Of a DNA stretch of 64,000 nucleotides, positions 46,978-59,827 are shown piece by piece. The DNA is taken from contig NW_020289996.1 in NCBI RefSeq assembly GCF_003144195.1, forward strand, positions 249,419 through 313,418, written 5' to 3'. Source of the DNA: Ceraceosorus guamensis. Its lineage: Eukaryota; Basidiomycota; Exobasidiomycetes; Ceraceosorales; Ceraceosoraceae. The first letter of the stretch is position 1, and each line of letters starts with the position of its first letter. The translations under genes and the position numbers were made by a program. The notes under the pieces were generated by a model. The model was not told the DNA's origin. It worked only from the letters and a program-made list of their open reading frames with translations, and did no database searches.

Positions 46978-49613
46978 ATGACATCGGCTGCGGAGCCTCG
47001 ACACCGCGGGACGCTGGTCTGCGTCGTCTTGAAGGCCAAGAATCTTCCAAACAAGCGGAGCATCGGCAAGCAAGATCCCTACTGTGTCTTGACTCTGGGC
47101 TCAGAAACTCAAAAGACCGATCCCGATAAGAAGGGAGGCCAACATCCGGTCTGGGATTCTCAGCTGCATTTCGAGATATTTGAAGATGTGGAAGATATGT
47201 TGAAGAGGACTGCGGGAGACGGGGATGTAGACGCGAATGCTACGCTCAAGGCGGGCTCGTCGACTTCCGCAGCCAAAAAGGGCAAAGCGACCACCAACAA
47301 GGCGCTCAAAGTGACTTGCTATGCTGATGACAAGAACGAGCCCGAGTTCATTGGCGAGGGCATGATAGACTTGACGGAAACGCTCAAAACGGGCGAATTT
47401 GATGGTGAGTCGGGCTGGCAAGTGCTAGTTTGGAGTTGAGTCGCACGAGCGATCTATACTCATTGATGCGGCTGTATCAACGCTGCTTCACGAACTCGGC
47501 AGAATGGGTCACCATCAAAGCAAAAGATCGGTATGCGGGAGAGGTCTATCTCGAACTTACGTTTTATTCATCGGTGAGTGCCATAGAGCGTAGCAGAGGA
47601 AGCTGCAGTCGAGTCGATGCTGACTGGGACTTCGGGTCGCGCCTTGCAGGCCGCTCCGCCTAGAAAGAAAAAGGCAGCGAAGCCAGTGGTCTCTGGTAAC
47701 GGCACTTATGGAGGAGCTGGCACTTTCGTCGCAGACATTGACGACGAATTTGAGGTGGCTCCTAGACTACCTGCGAAGGCTGCAGCGAATCCAAGCGGCC
47801 ACGCCCCAATTCCATCGTCCATGCGTCCGGGCAGGGCAAGCTTTAGCGGAGCAGGAGCTGGTCACGAGGCGCAATCAAGTGCAGCTTCCACCATGAGCCA
47901 CTCAAGGACACATGGCGATCTTGGCTCCTTCAGCTCGACCCCTGACGAGATTCCCTCAACCCTGAGGCCAAGCTCAAGCTTAGCCCAGATCAGCGCATAC
48001 ACGCCCCCATACGCGCCATCTACCATGCGAGCGCCCTCGCCTGCGCCTCCATCACGCACTCAGGATCCCTCCGCTACCTTACGAACCGGCTCTTATCCGC
48101 CACCAAAAGCCAGCCATCACGCTCAACAAAACTCAAGCGACGCCATCAGCAGCATCCCTTACTCTGCCAGCGGTCATCCTTCCTCGACGAGCTCTACAGC
48201 GACCCTGCGACCTGGTGCGCAGAATTGGCCGGGAGGAGAATTGGCCGATGAGCTGTTGCGGCCTATGAGCTCGATGAGCTTCAGTAGTCAGTCGAATCTA
48301 GCTGAGAGACCCTTGCCACCACCCACGCCAAGTAATCACTGGGCCCCGCCACAACCGACGCCTAGTCCGCATGGTGCACCTGCCCCGCCACAGTCACCTT
48401 CGCCGTACGCGTACAGTGGCCAGCCTGGGCCTCCGCAACAGCCTCAACAGGCATACGCATATCCACCACCCGTAGCGCCAACACCACCAATACATCCTTC
48501 TTCGGCTCCTCCGGGTCATGCCTACCTGCAGGACCCACCACAGCCGCAACAGGTTTATACTCAAGCGTACGGATACTCGCAGCCACAGCAATCACCCGCA
48601 CCGCCGCCGTCGCAACATCAGCAGCAACAGCAGCATCCGAACTATCATCCTCAAGCTGGTCTTCCTCCACCTCCATCTCAGCCTTCGCAAGGCTATGAAC
48701 CGCCTAGAGCACCCTCTCCTGCGCCTCGTCCTCATTCCACGGCAAGCTACCACGCTTTGCCCAACGTTCCACCACCGCCAACAGCTTCTGTGGTCAACGC
48801 ACAGTGAGTACGCTGACGTTGTGGTGCGTTGCGCTGTACTCTCCCACAAACATCTAGCTCTCACTACTCGCAGGTCACTTTATCAGTCTTCGACGCATCT
48901 GAGCCAACCTCCCGCCCCTCCGCCACCGCGTGCCCCTTCGCCGTCACCTTCGGTAGCTCACTCAACGACACAAAGCAGCATCTACGCCCCGCCGCCACCG
49001 CCTCAATCGTTCTTCGCCATGCCAGCTCATTCTTCACCTCCCTCTGTGGCTCATCGGCCCCTTCCGTCGACACAACCTCCTCCGAGCGAGTATGGCATCC
49101 CTTCACATCACCATCCTCCACCTGCGCAGCAGTATTACGTTTCGGTGAGCTCTTTGGCGCCCAAATTCGCTGCGAAGTCATTGTGCTCACCTCTCTCCCG
49201 ATTGCGAGTCGCCTCAACAGGCACCCCAGTACGGTACACAGAGTGGCGTAGCCGCACCGGGCCAGTACATGTATGGGCAGCCTCCGATACCCAGCGCTCA
49301 AAGTTGGCCTCCGCCCCCACCTCAAGGTGCTCCGACGCCAGGTCTGCCCGTCCAAGCCCCCCCGGGAGTCTACATTCCGCCTACTCCGCCTCCTGGAGCA
49401 GTATATGCAGCTCCTCATCCACCATCTCATGAGCTGCAGAGTCATCCGCCTCCACCCCACTCCCATGCTTCGCACCAACAGATGTACCCGCAACAGCACG
49501 GCGCCCCTCCTCCGCCGCCTTCCGGTCATCATTACCCGCATCAGACTTCTCTGCCTCCAAGTCATCACCAACAGCAACAATCGCCCTATCATTACGCTCC
49601 TCCACCTCAGTAG
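46978..49613 (+). CDS. FIC1: C2-domain, proline-rich cytokinesis protein (Inn1/Fic1-like)
   Basis: Five exons (46978-47404, 47503-47573, 47650-48803, 48874-49144, 49221-49613) give 771 residues. Residues 1-166 form a C2 domain: GTLVCVVLKAKNLPNKRSIG, KQDPYCVLTLGSETQKT, HPVWDSQLHFEIFED, LKVTCYADDKNEPEFIGEGM and EWVTIKAKDRYAGEVYLELT; a Lys/Ala-rich loop interrupts it. The rest is Pro/Ser/Gln/His/Tyr-rich with many PxxP stretches (APPRKKKAAKP, PPPPPQSFFAMP). Known family role: Inn1 in yeast and Fic1 in fission yeast link the contractile ring to membrane and septum synthesis, using PxxP motifs to bind SH3 proteins such as Cyk3 and Hof1/Cdc15. Strong periodic composition makes the antisense strand look open (284 codons at 48864-49718); that is a shadow. 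Confidence 0.85.
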
Positions 49614-49873
49614 ATTGTCGTTTGTTCTCATCGGAATTCGAATCGGAACTATTCCAAAGCAGTCTTGAATCGAGGCCGCTGGACGTGAGATGATAGCTGA
49701 ATTGACAGATGAGCGCACATCCCTAGGTCACTTCAAGATTCTTCGGAGCGGACTGATGGAGTACGATGGAGGCAATGTATGCATTAGACAGAAGCGCAAG
49801 AAGGCAACTGGTATGGAGCGAACTGAGCAGTGCAACAATGGCACTCGACGGACGAGCATGATCAGAGATCAAC

Positions 49874-52800
49874 TCAGACAGTGAAATTGGCCTTTTTGGC
49901 GTTGGTCCAGTCGGCACTGCTCTTTGCTGCAAAGAGCGTAAAGGTGCCTCGCGGGATGACCCATTTCTGCTGCACCACGTCCCAGATGGACAAGTCCTTC
50001 CTTGTAAGCTGCATGCTGACGGTTCGAGTTTGGCCTGCCGCGATTTGCACTTTTGCGAATCCGCGCAACGCGTGAGGAGGTTGCTGTGTGGCAGAAGCGG
50101 GATACGACAAGTAGAGCTGCACCACCTCTTTACCTGTGCGATCACCCGTGTTGGTGATGGGCAGGTTCACGCTGAAGAGCTCGTCGTACAGAGAGTCGCC
50201 GGGCGAAACTGAGCTGACGAAGGGTTCCTTTGTCCTTTGGATGGATGTCGAGTCCGCCTTGAACTGCTTTTTAACTTGCAATTCCCCATAAGAGAAGGTG
50301 GTGTAGGAGAGACCAAAGCCAAAGGGGAAGCGCGGAGCGATGTTCTTGGCGTCCAGCCAACGCCAATCGATCAGTAGCTTTTCAGCAAACGTCGCTTGGG
50401 GGTTCAGGCTCAACGTCTTGACAAGGGTGTTGGCGGGCCAGTCTGAGGTTTTCTTCGCCATCACAAAAGGAAGCTGCCGTGCGCGAAAGAAGGCAAGGGC
50501 ATGTGAGGCTGGCTGCGCTATGCCGCGCGTGAAGCTTCACGCACCTTGCCGGACGGCGATTCATCTCCGAAAAGAACAGGTGTGAGAGATGAGCCGGCTT
50601 CTTGCCCAGGGTAGTAGGCGTACAAGACGGCGCGAATGTTTGGCAGATCAATCCAATCCTCGACAATAACGGGACCTGGACCGTGTATGATCACAACTAC
50701 GCAACAGCACGCTTCATCAACATCAACACGTCGAACCACACTAGCAAAGACATGGCGAGCAACACGAAGCACACTCACTGGTGTTATTGTTGGCAGCGGC
50801 AACCGCCTTGATGAGATCTTCACCATTGTGGTCGAGTTTGAGATCCGCGTTACGGTCGCTCGCCTCTCCAGCCGTGGCGCTTACAAAGACGAGGGCGACA
50901 TCCGCATTTTTCGCCTCCCACACTGCTCCAAGGAAGACGAAAGGGTTGGGTGAACTAGTGACTGTCACTGCTCTGTCCTTGTCCGCTTTGGCGATGTAGC
51001 TCCGAATGGCAGCTAGCGGATCGATAATGTAGGGCGGAGTGGTGGAACCGGATCCCGTGCCAGTAGTAACAACGCCTTGGAAATCCTTCAAGACACATTC
51101 GCCCAGACTTGAGAGGTGAAAGTGTCAGCCTATACCACATTGCATCCAGGTCCCTGCGCACGCGACAACTGGGCTCACTTGTTGCAGGTTTTACGATTGT
51201 CCAGAGAGGACACCGCATCTTGACCTGATACCGCGACTGGGCACAGCCGGGCGTCGGGCTCGTGTCAGCAGAGCTGCAAGTCGAGCGCCAGACATACAGA
51301 GCAGATAACCTACTCTTCTTGATTTTGTTCAGGTCAAGCGGCAATCCAGTAGCACCACCAGACCCAGTCTTGCCATCCACGGTGTTCTTCAAGAGGGTCA
51401 GACTTTCAGTTCCAATCTGGCGAATGATCTGATGGTGGTCTCCCTGGACATTCTTATTGCCGGTAGGCTTGACATTGAGCTGATCGGGGTTCGGCAGAAG
51501 CTTGCTCAAATCACCACCTTGGTACTGCAAGATGGGTGTCAACAGACGAATGACCATGTCGTCCAAACGCGTTTCAGTCAGCTTGCCGTTCTCGACGTTT
51601 TCGATCAGTTTCGAGCCGTGAGAGCCAAAGAAATTTGGTTGAACTCCGTAGAGGCCATCGCCTGGCATGAGAACGTCCAATCCTACGGTGGAGTCGCTCC
51701 ATGCTCCTCCATAATCAGAGACGACGTGGCCTAGAGGCAGGCTGTGGTGTCAGATTTGTGCAGAATTGGGCCTGTGCAAATCGCTCACGAGCTCACCTTG
51801 AAAATTCAGCTCGGTCTTCAAAAGCCCCGCGAGACTCTTCGAGCTCTCACAGGCGTGGGTGCCGTTGATCTTGTTGTACGAGCACATGATCTGCCCCGCC
51901 CCGGCCCTGATGGCTTCAGCAAAGGGCACCATGTAGAGCTCGTGGGCCGTCTTGTCATCTACCACAGAGTCGATAGGCTGCTGAAGGACTGGCAAGATGG
52001 TCCTGACATTTCTAGAAGTTTCTTGCTCATAGAAGATGAAATGTTTGGCTCCCGCCACGATGCCGGCAGCTTGGGCATCCTTGACGCTCACATAAGAAGC
52101 CCGCCCGGTGAGATACTCATCCGTAGCAAAACCTTCCCAATTACGACCTCCTTGCGGACTGCGACCAAGAGGTCCACCGGTGACGGGAGCAAACATGACA
52201 TTAATGCCGATATCTCTGAACTCTTCAGCCATTGCCGTGGCTCTTTTGCCAACCAGATCAAGGTCCCAAGTAGCCCCGACAGTCACTTCTGCTGGGAACT
52301 GGGAGACGTTCAAAGCTTGACGCACACCCGTGGGTCCGTCGCTGAAGCAGAGCGAAGGAATGCCGAGACGGGGAACAGAGCCGGTAGAGCCGATGCACGG
52401 GCCATTCGCACCCGCCGTCATATTTGCCTTCTCCTCCAGCGTCATCTTGCCAACGAGGTCTTGCGCTATCCTGAAAGATTCGACCCATCCAGCTCCTCCG
52501 TCGGCAAAGGGCGCCACGATGCTCTGCTGATGTTGACGTGCATGGAGCAGTGACAGGGCAGATGCGTCGATGCGATGGCTGGCTGAAAGCTTGCGCAACG
52601 GTAAATGCAGCGAATCGTTCAGCTCCTTTTCCGCTCCCTCGAGCGCCTCTTCCGCTTTTCGAAGCGCATCCCGTGCAACTTTGGCGACGTCGGCGGCATT
52701 GGAGTTGTCGGAGTTGAAGGAAAGGGAATCGCGGTCTCCGCCAGAAGGGACGGCGCCCAAGAATGGAATCTTGATGCCGAGCTTGTCGAACAGGGAAGTG

Positions 52801-52922
52801 AGACTCACGTCTTCGGTTGATCGACGGTGCAGTTCAGCGGAATGCCTTTTCCCAGCTTGAGCATGTGCCGCGACGAGCACGCAGCCCAGCAGTGCAAGGA
52901 CTGCGTTTCGTGGAGGCGGCAT
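49874..52922 (-). CDS. Secreted GH3 beta-glucosidase
   Basis: Six exons (52922-51797, 51730-51314, 51236-51179, 51107-50779, 50696-50545, 50473-49874) give 893 residues. [20 protein letters not shown] is a signal peptide, followed by KR-H, a possible Kex2 site. The GH3 N domain has [70 protein letters not shown] and the nucleophile region [13 protein letters not shown] (Asp about 381). The C-terminal domain has [27 protein letters not shown] and [14 protein letters not shown], then a fibronectin-III-like domain ([37 protein letters not shown]). Likely hydrolyses beta-glucosides or cello-oligosaccharides outside the cell or in the wall. About 110 residues between signal peptide and catalytic domain are Ala/Glu/Lys-rich and helical, unlike typical GH3 enzymes. 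Convergent with the C2 protein gene. Confidence 0.93.
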
Positions 52923-53262
52923 GTTGAAACGTTCCAGAGGTTGCTGGAGGCTGCTCGGATAGCCTGAGATGACGAAGCGAGCACAGCCTGAGCTGTCTAA
53001 TGTAACGATATCGACAGAACAGCAGTGAAACGAGCTTTGATGGAGATCCTGACGATCACTTCTCCAATCAGTGATGCTATGAAGAAGAGGCTCGATCGTG
53101 ACTTCGCCTGGATGGACCCGTCCACGTTGGTGGTCGCATCGACGTAGGAGGTGATCCGCACACCGAATCGCTGCTCTGACAGTCTGCGCGCGATTACCAC
53201 ATACAAACAGCTGTGCCACCACCCTTCAGCACGAAGTGCGAGCCAACCCAAAAAAAAAAAAG

Positions 53263-53298
53263 AACGAACCCCTGCCGCTCAACGAACCCCTGCCGCTC
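53263..53298 (+). repeat. Exact 18-bp tandem duplication
   Basis: AACGAACCCCTGCCGCTC is repeated twice head to tail with no mismatch, just after a run of twelve A (53250-53261). Confidence 0.95.
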
Positions 53299-53972
53299 TG
53301 ACTTTGCAAAGCTGAGCGCTTACTTAGACTTGCTCCGGATGCCTTTGTGACGCTCTTTGAAGCGCGAAGGAGCATTCGTTATTGCAAGGTAGATCGATCG
53401 CTTGATTATAATTTCCGCGGGTGTCGGTATACTCACAGCGGGTATACATCATGCAGCAAGTGCTGATGATTGTCTGCGGTGCCGGTACCTATGCCGGCAC
53501 GGCATCGAAGTCGTTGTCATTGCCGCGTGCCCGTTGGAGCAAGTCTGCTGTGGGCCGTAGGCTGACCCTGTGCAACAGAATCACGTCGAGATCTTCTCTG
53601 CATGATGAATGCATGGAATGGACGTCGCACATGCAGCTAAACGCCACGCCGCAACGCACCGCGCCCGTGCTGTGCATGTCTTTGCGAGTTGGTGGGGAAG
53701 AGCAACAACAACACGGACAATATTTGGCTCCTCCGCCGCCGCTCATCCGTCTACGAACGAGATCCGTGCTCCCCCTCGTCTGCGCTACCGCAGATGAATG
53801 AAGTGACATCGGCATCGTAGCTGACGCTCATATTCACGGCACAATCAACTCACGAATGCATTTGATTGACGTTTTGCCGTCTGCGCCCCCGCGCCCCTTT
53901 TCGCGCAACAATATAGGGCAATTGCTCCTGGCGAACTCAAGCGCAATCGCGTCGTTGCGTGCGTCTTGTGTT

Positions 53973-53985
53973 CCCCCCCCCCCCC
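53973..53985 (+). repeat. C13 homopolymer tract
   Basis: Thirteen consecutive C. Homopolymers of this length are prone to sequencing and replication slippage. Confidence 0.9.
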
Positions 53986-54597
53986 AAACACTTACTTGCC
54001 TCGTCCTCAGTCAATCTGAGGCCGTGCCTGAGTATATGTCATTGCAGGGAGAGCCAGCAGGCCGAACAGGCAACGAATCACGAATGGTTGAGGTTGCGAA
54101 TGTTCCTGAGCCGCATAGGTACATATGAATCAGTCATCAATGCTGCTGAATCCCTACATGCCTGTAGAGGGGGATGGCTAGCTAGCTGCATCAGCTTGGT
54201 TCTCTCGGACCTTGATGCCCGGCACGGGCCTATCGTCGCATGGTGATCATCATTCAATCCGCGATCATGAAGGAGATCAAGAAGCTTAGCGAAGCTTCAT
54301 CACGATGCTTGATCTACGCTCGCCCTTGATTGCGATCACTTTCACCTCCGCGTTGCGCGCACGCCGATTGTGAGCAGCGGCGCGCTGTAATCTTAGTCAC
54401 AGCGTCATTGATTTGAAAGCGCGTACAGAGCGTTTGGCACCGAGTGTATATAGAGGTATAGAGGGACAAGAACGCGAGGCGCTCGGCCAAAATCTCAATG
54501 AAGCATTCCAGAAGCGAATTAAGAGGCGTGTGAGGGGCGCAAGAGCATTTGGGGGGCAGTCCCGCACGTTTCCGCGCAGCGCACAATGGATGGGCTA

Positions 54598-57500
54598 TCA
54601 TGGTCTAGCTCGCGAGGCGGTGAGATCGCCAAAGATGGGATCGGCGCCCTTCCAAGCAGCATCCTTGTCGCCGCTCACCCGCTCCTTGCCGACGCGCGAG
54701 CGTTCCGCCCAGTACTCGGCCTCAGGCTCTCCACTGGCACCTTGAGTTCTCAAAGCTTCGTACATTGACTCTCCCGAGTCTGGCTCGATGATCTCTTTGA
54801 ACCAGCGGGGCTTGTGAGGTGGTAGTTCACCAGCCTCTCTCTTGCGACGTGTTGCTCTTTGGTGGTCCTCCAGCTTGCCCTTGAGCACGTCAGCTTCCGA
54901 GAACCGTCCGCTTTCGAACTGCAGATCAGATGAGACACACACGATCAGCTCGAATTCAGCCTGCATGAAGCCGATTTCGAGAACTCACTGCAGACAAGTC
55001 TGGTCGGAGGCGACAGTCGGTAGGTGGCAACCACGTCTCAAGCCCACTAGGCAAGGAGTTGAGAGTAGCAGCGAATGCGGTGAGGTTGAAGGCCGCAGGA
55101 GGCTTCGGATTGTTGCGCCAGAGCAGAACGTACTCGGCTCCAGTACCGCCATGTCCGATGTCTTCATCCGGATTCAGGTCCGCCTGCCCAGCGGCACGTC
55201 TACGAGCAACGAGCTGGGTGCTCCACCTGCCTGCGATGTCCCAGAGCACCTGACCTGCAGCATCGTAAACTGCTCCACGGATCTCGCATGCGTTGCCTCC
55301 TCTCCAACCGCGTGGGCGGAAGTTCAGCTCGCACTTTTCGTTGGTTGCATGGTTCTTGACCGCCAGTGTGCCAACATGATCGATGGTAATTGAGCCGGTC
55401 AAGAAGCCAGACACAACCGTCGTGACCTTACTCCAGCTGTAATGTTCCACCACGCGCTTTTCGACCATACCCTTTGCAGCTGGGAGTGGCTTGATCGCGT
55501 TCTTGCAGTACTCTGTGGGCAGCTTGAGTTCCACATGAGCGACACCAGTCGGCGTGATCTCGAAGCTGCGGCCAGTGAATTTGGACTTCGCGTCGACGCT
55601 GCCCATATAATTCCATAGCGGTGCTTCGGCCAAGCATGCAGATTTAGGTGGGTGGTGCGAAACTTGTTCACTGACGTAGCGGTATGGACTGCTGCCGGCT
55701 GAGCAATACTCGAAAGTCTCTCCCAGAATCGGATTGAACGGCTTGGCAATGCGACCAATGGTGCTGGAATAATTTGATGCTGCAAACGCTGCTACGAAAG
55801 CGAGACGCTTCGAAGACTCGGATGAAGAGGCCGCGGCATCTAGACAGCCGGGAAATTCTAGGTCTTCCGCCATTCGCTGGAGCATCGATGTTGGCTCATT
55901 GAAAGCGACGGGGAATGTGATCTTCGTCAAATCCTTGCCAATGTTATTCTTGAGCACAGCCCACAGAGAGACGCTAGGTCTCTCGTCGTGGCCAATGGGC
56001 AGCTTTGTGCGCAAGCGCTTGTAGGGCTCGTAAGCATCCTCATCGATGCGCTTCGAATCGAACTCCTTTGGCCACGTCGCATCCTGTCTCGCATCTTTTG
56101 CGGACACCAAAGGCGTTTCCACGACAAGGCCGGGCAGATTGTCATTGTCGATCGCGTCAAAGAATTCGTCATCGGCGTCCTGCGCGGTGTCTTCGGAAAG
56201 CAGGCTGTCCAGGGTAGCAGCTGGGCCCGAAAGAGGCGCCGGCACCGACTCGCCGAGCTGGAGAGCGCCCTCAGCCCCTTGCCGACGAAGAGCCAAAGAG
56301 CCCTGAGGCGATGCAAACGTGTCTGCGCCGACAGGAGAAGCGACCCCACCACGTGGGCTCGAGATGGTGCCGGCGGGCGAGCTGGCGATGACGTCCCTCA
56401 TGCCCCTAAGCGCCTTGCGGCGTCGAGCATTCTCCTCTACAGCTTCCGAGAGCTGGCGCTCCATATCCGCATGCTGCTGCGCCAGAACGCGCATGTTCTC
56501 TTCCCACAGCCGCTTGGCTTGTATCTGTGGGACCAAAAGAATTGAGTGAGTACGAACCCAGCGTTTGCACGCGATCAGCATCTCCGCTCACCTCTTGTTC
56601 ATAACGCCGCAGCAAGTAAGCTTCTCGCTCTGATACGATTTCTTGGTAGCGAGCTAGCAGGCTAGCGCTGTTCTTGATAGCATCTTGCAAAGCGTCGCGC
56701 ACGCCTTCCGGACTAGCTTGGAAAGCCGCGCGTGTCGACATGAAGCTCGTGCGGTCGGGCGGCTGTGTGGTCGATGCTGCAGGAGGAGCATTCAAGCTGC
56801 TCGCAAGCTGGTGCGCGAGTTCGACCTGGGTGCGCAGGTTGGTGCTGAGTAGAGCAATCGAATCTTCGTAGGGGATACCACGAGGTCGATCATCATTGTC
56901 AACCTCGTTGCTGAGCTCCGCCTCCTTCTCGTCGGATGGTGTATGAGATCCTAGACTGGCGAGGCTGGGTGTGCGTCCGACCTGCAAGGAACGAACGGAG
57001 GGCGCACGACCGCCAGTGCTCGAGTCGCTGCGCTCGAGGATGCCGCCTGCAGGAGCTGCTCGTGGCACAGGCGCCACAAGAGCAGGCTGACCGCCCTCCG
57101 GAATCGTAGGAGTAGCCGCCATGGAGATGTTGCGGAATGGCGTGCCAGTCCTAGATGGCACTGACACGGTTCCCCCTGGCACTCCCTTGGTGCCGGCAGG
57201 AACGTGGGATGTAGAAGTGTTGTCCAGCAAGCTGGTCGTGGAGGGTGTTCTGATCGACCCTCGAACGCTTTGAGCGCTATGCGAGTCGGATCTGCTGGGA
57301 GCGCGCTCCATTTCGAAGAAGTCTACGGTCTGTTGAAGCACCTGCACCCATCGAGCTCTCTCGACAGGATGCGAACCCCGCAAGAAGAGCTTTGAAGCTG
57401 ATCCGCGCGACGCATCGGAATGCACCTCGAATCGATGCTTGTCGTTGGTGTCCGCGCGAATCTTGGCGAATCGCAGATTGGTCGAACCCCTCGACTGTTT

Positions 57501-58923
57501 GCCCTCCTCTTCCTGCGTGTGGTAGTAGGATAAAATGCCGTTTTCGAGGACGAACCACCGAGTCTTGTATCCGCCGGCAATGTTCGTCCACTTGGCAAGG
57601 TAGCCGCGGAAGATCGGTGGCAAACCTGCTGCAGACTGCTGCACAGCCCGCGCAGCATCCGCATTCGACAGCTGCTGTAGCAGAGCTCTGATCTTCTCGT
57701 CCTTGGTCGTCTCCACCGCCCGGCGTCCCTTTCGATTGCGGCAGAAGATGTCCGCACCCTTGCGGACCGCCGTCTCGATGAGTTTGGGATCTTTTCTGCG
57801 AACAGCTTCGTGCAGCAAGGTAGTGCCAGACAGTCTGGTTTGCGCGTTCAAGTCGATGGCCTTGACCCTGGGCCTATCGAGCAAGGCGAGCAGTACGTCT
57901 GATCCCACCTGATCGCGCTCAAATGCTTCAAGAGTCTGCAAGTATTTGACGTTAAGCTCAGCCCGCGAGACTGTGAAGGGAAGAGGATACAGAGCTGATG
58001 AGCCACCATGCTTCGCAGCCAGCAATAAAGGCGACGCCAGACACACCTTGAAATATTTGCGCAATTTCAAGCGTCTTGGCGACAGACATAGGTTCCTTGC
58101 CCTCATTGTTCGTGATGGTATCGTCCACATCGTCTTGGTCCAAGAATAGCTGCACGACGTCTGCCCTTCCTACGCTACTGGCAAGGTGCAGGGGCGTGTT
58201 GCCATTGATGGAATCCTTTGCATTTAGCGTCGCCGATTTGTACTCCAGGCAGAGCTCGATGGTTGGGTCTATCAAGAATGCAATGCAGCGTGAGCTGTCT
58301 TGACCTGCCTCACACGCATTTACGAACGTGACTCACATTCGGCACATCGCACAGCCAGGTGTAGCGGACTAGTGAGCTCCTTGACAGCGGCGCCTCGCGC
58401 TGCACCCTTGGTGAGAAAAGGGTGCAGCTCGGTCTGGTTTCCTGAAGACAGGGAAACGCGCATGGGCAATGCCTATCAGCTTGTAGCGGCAGTAATCCTG
58501 ACCTGCCACAGACGTCAACTCACCACTACGCAGGGCTTCCAGCAAACGGAATGAGTAAACAGTCTCGTTGACTGCAGAGACGGCGCGCGAAGCACGCGGA
58601 CCAGCAACGCCATTGGATGGAGATTTGTCGCGAGTGGACGATGATGATGAATCGTGTACGGAAGGCCCGGCGGCGTCATCATCAGTTCGCGTTGGAAACG
58701 ACGTTCCGGTCATGCGTTCATCGTCCATAGAAGCGTTTGAGATCGAAGTGTCGGCAGAGTAGGTGGGAGGGACAGCAGGCACGGGTTCGTCAGTCTGGGA
58801 GAACGGCAGGCGGGCTACTGAGCTGATCGAAGAGACGGATGACATGGCGCGATGGCGGGCGTCAGAAGCTGCGCGCTTCAGCTTCAGCGAGCCTGAAGAG
58901 GCTCTGGACCGCAGCGTTGGCAT
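54598..58923 (-). CDS. Oxysterol-binding protein with ankyrin, PH and ORD domains (Osh1-type)
   Basis: Six exons (58923-58524, 58441-58337, 58268-58047, 57970-56592, 56524-54989, 54918-54598) close to 1,320 residues. After a Ser-rich start come ankyrin repeats (about 145-330; TSPLHLAVRCAE, NGNTPLHLASSVGRADVVQL, SGTTLLHEAVRRKDPKLIET), a PH domain (about 360-461; IFRGYLAKWTNIAGGYKTRW), a Ser/Pro-rich linker, a coiled coil (703-750), an acidic FFAT-like motif (EFFDAID, 822-828) and the sterol-binding ORD with the family fingerprint EQVSHHPP (988-995), NPILGETFEY and the C-terminal KPRWFKE. Known role: exchange of sterol and PI4P at ER contacts; PH binds phosphoinositides and FFAT binds ER VAP proteins. 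This architecture matches yeast Osh1/Osh2. Upstream ATG not seen. Confidence 0.95.
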
Positions 58924-59827
58924 GGTGCAAGAAGGCTATGCCACACTGAACGCTCGTTTCACGAGGTGAAAGCAATTCTGTCTGCCCCTTCTAGTGCGCC
59001 GCAGCACAGCCAGCTGGTGTGCGACTTTGGGTAGGGCGGCTTGAGTGTGGATGATTGGATAGAAGAAGAAGAAGACTTGAAACCTCGACCGCGAGCCTAC
59101 CCAGTGACAGTGCGATCAAACCAACGCCACGAAGGTGTTATGGTCGCGCTGCTGCCGACGGCACCGAGGTTCGAACGCGTTTTGGTGAGAGGATATGCGC
59201 ATGCGTGCATTCTGACGAGCGAGAGGGCCAACCGGGTCCAGCAGACCGTGCGCGCCAAATCGGTCCAAAATAAGATGCAGTGCGAGGCAAGCAGCAGCAA
59301 GCAGCAGCCATGCAGCAGCAAAGCATGAGCTTTACGCCCGCGCGAGGCCGAGTACGATGGGCGGGTCTGGGCTTAGTAACTCCACATCCATGGAATACAA
59401 ATTGCGGGACCTGAAATCGAATCGGGAATTAGACTCTGGACTTTGACCAATAATGTCGAAATCTCGAATCATGTTTAAGCTGCGCATGGTGCAGCACGAA
59501 GACGCCCGCGGTTCGCTATACGCTCCTTTGGCACACGCGCGCGCCTAATTGCGTGCGCATGGCCGCGCGCGGTATATATAGGTGAGATGAACTCGCGCAT
59601 GACGCACTCCGCACAGCTCGGCGCCTCGATCAAGCCCAGCTGCTGTGCGCTTCTGAGCGCAGGTTAAAGTGCAGATTGCGGGAAACCTGCGCAACGGCAC
59701 CCAGCAGCTGCTGCGTGTCTATTATGGGCGATGGCGATACAGCAACAGCTATATAGGGCCCTTCTTCAGCGGCCCAGCGGAGTCTCGGGGGCTCCATGTC
59801 ACAACGCGGAATAGACTGGTATGCTGA
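58924..59827. other. Intergenic region upstream of the oxysterol-binding-protein gene
   Basis: About 900 nt; an open frame at 59041-59328 (95 codons) starts acidic but ends in poly-Ser/Lys/Gln from AGCAGCAAGCAGCAG-type repeats and is not called. TATA-like TATATATA occurs at 59573 and CTATATAGGG at 59749 without a convincing plus-strand gene downstream. Confidence 0.4.

Larger units (their letters stand above)
52923..54597. other. Intergenic region with simple repeats
   Basis: About 1.7 kb between the GH3 promoter side and the 3' end of the oxysterol-binding-protein gene. No supported coding region. Contains an A12 tract followed by an 18-bp tandem duplication (53250-53298), a C13 tract (53973-53985) and scattered ATCACGAAT words near 54077. 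Confidence 0.45.

Noticed and set aside
48864-49718. 284-codon minus-strand open frame
   Set aside because: It is antisense to the Pro/Gln/His-rich C2 protein; low-complexity codon periodicity keeps the opposite strand open, and its Arg/Met-rich translation resembles no protein.
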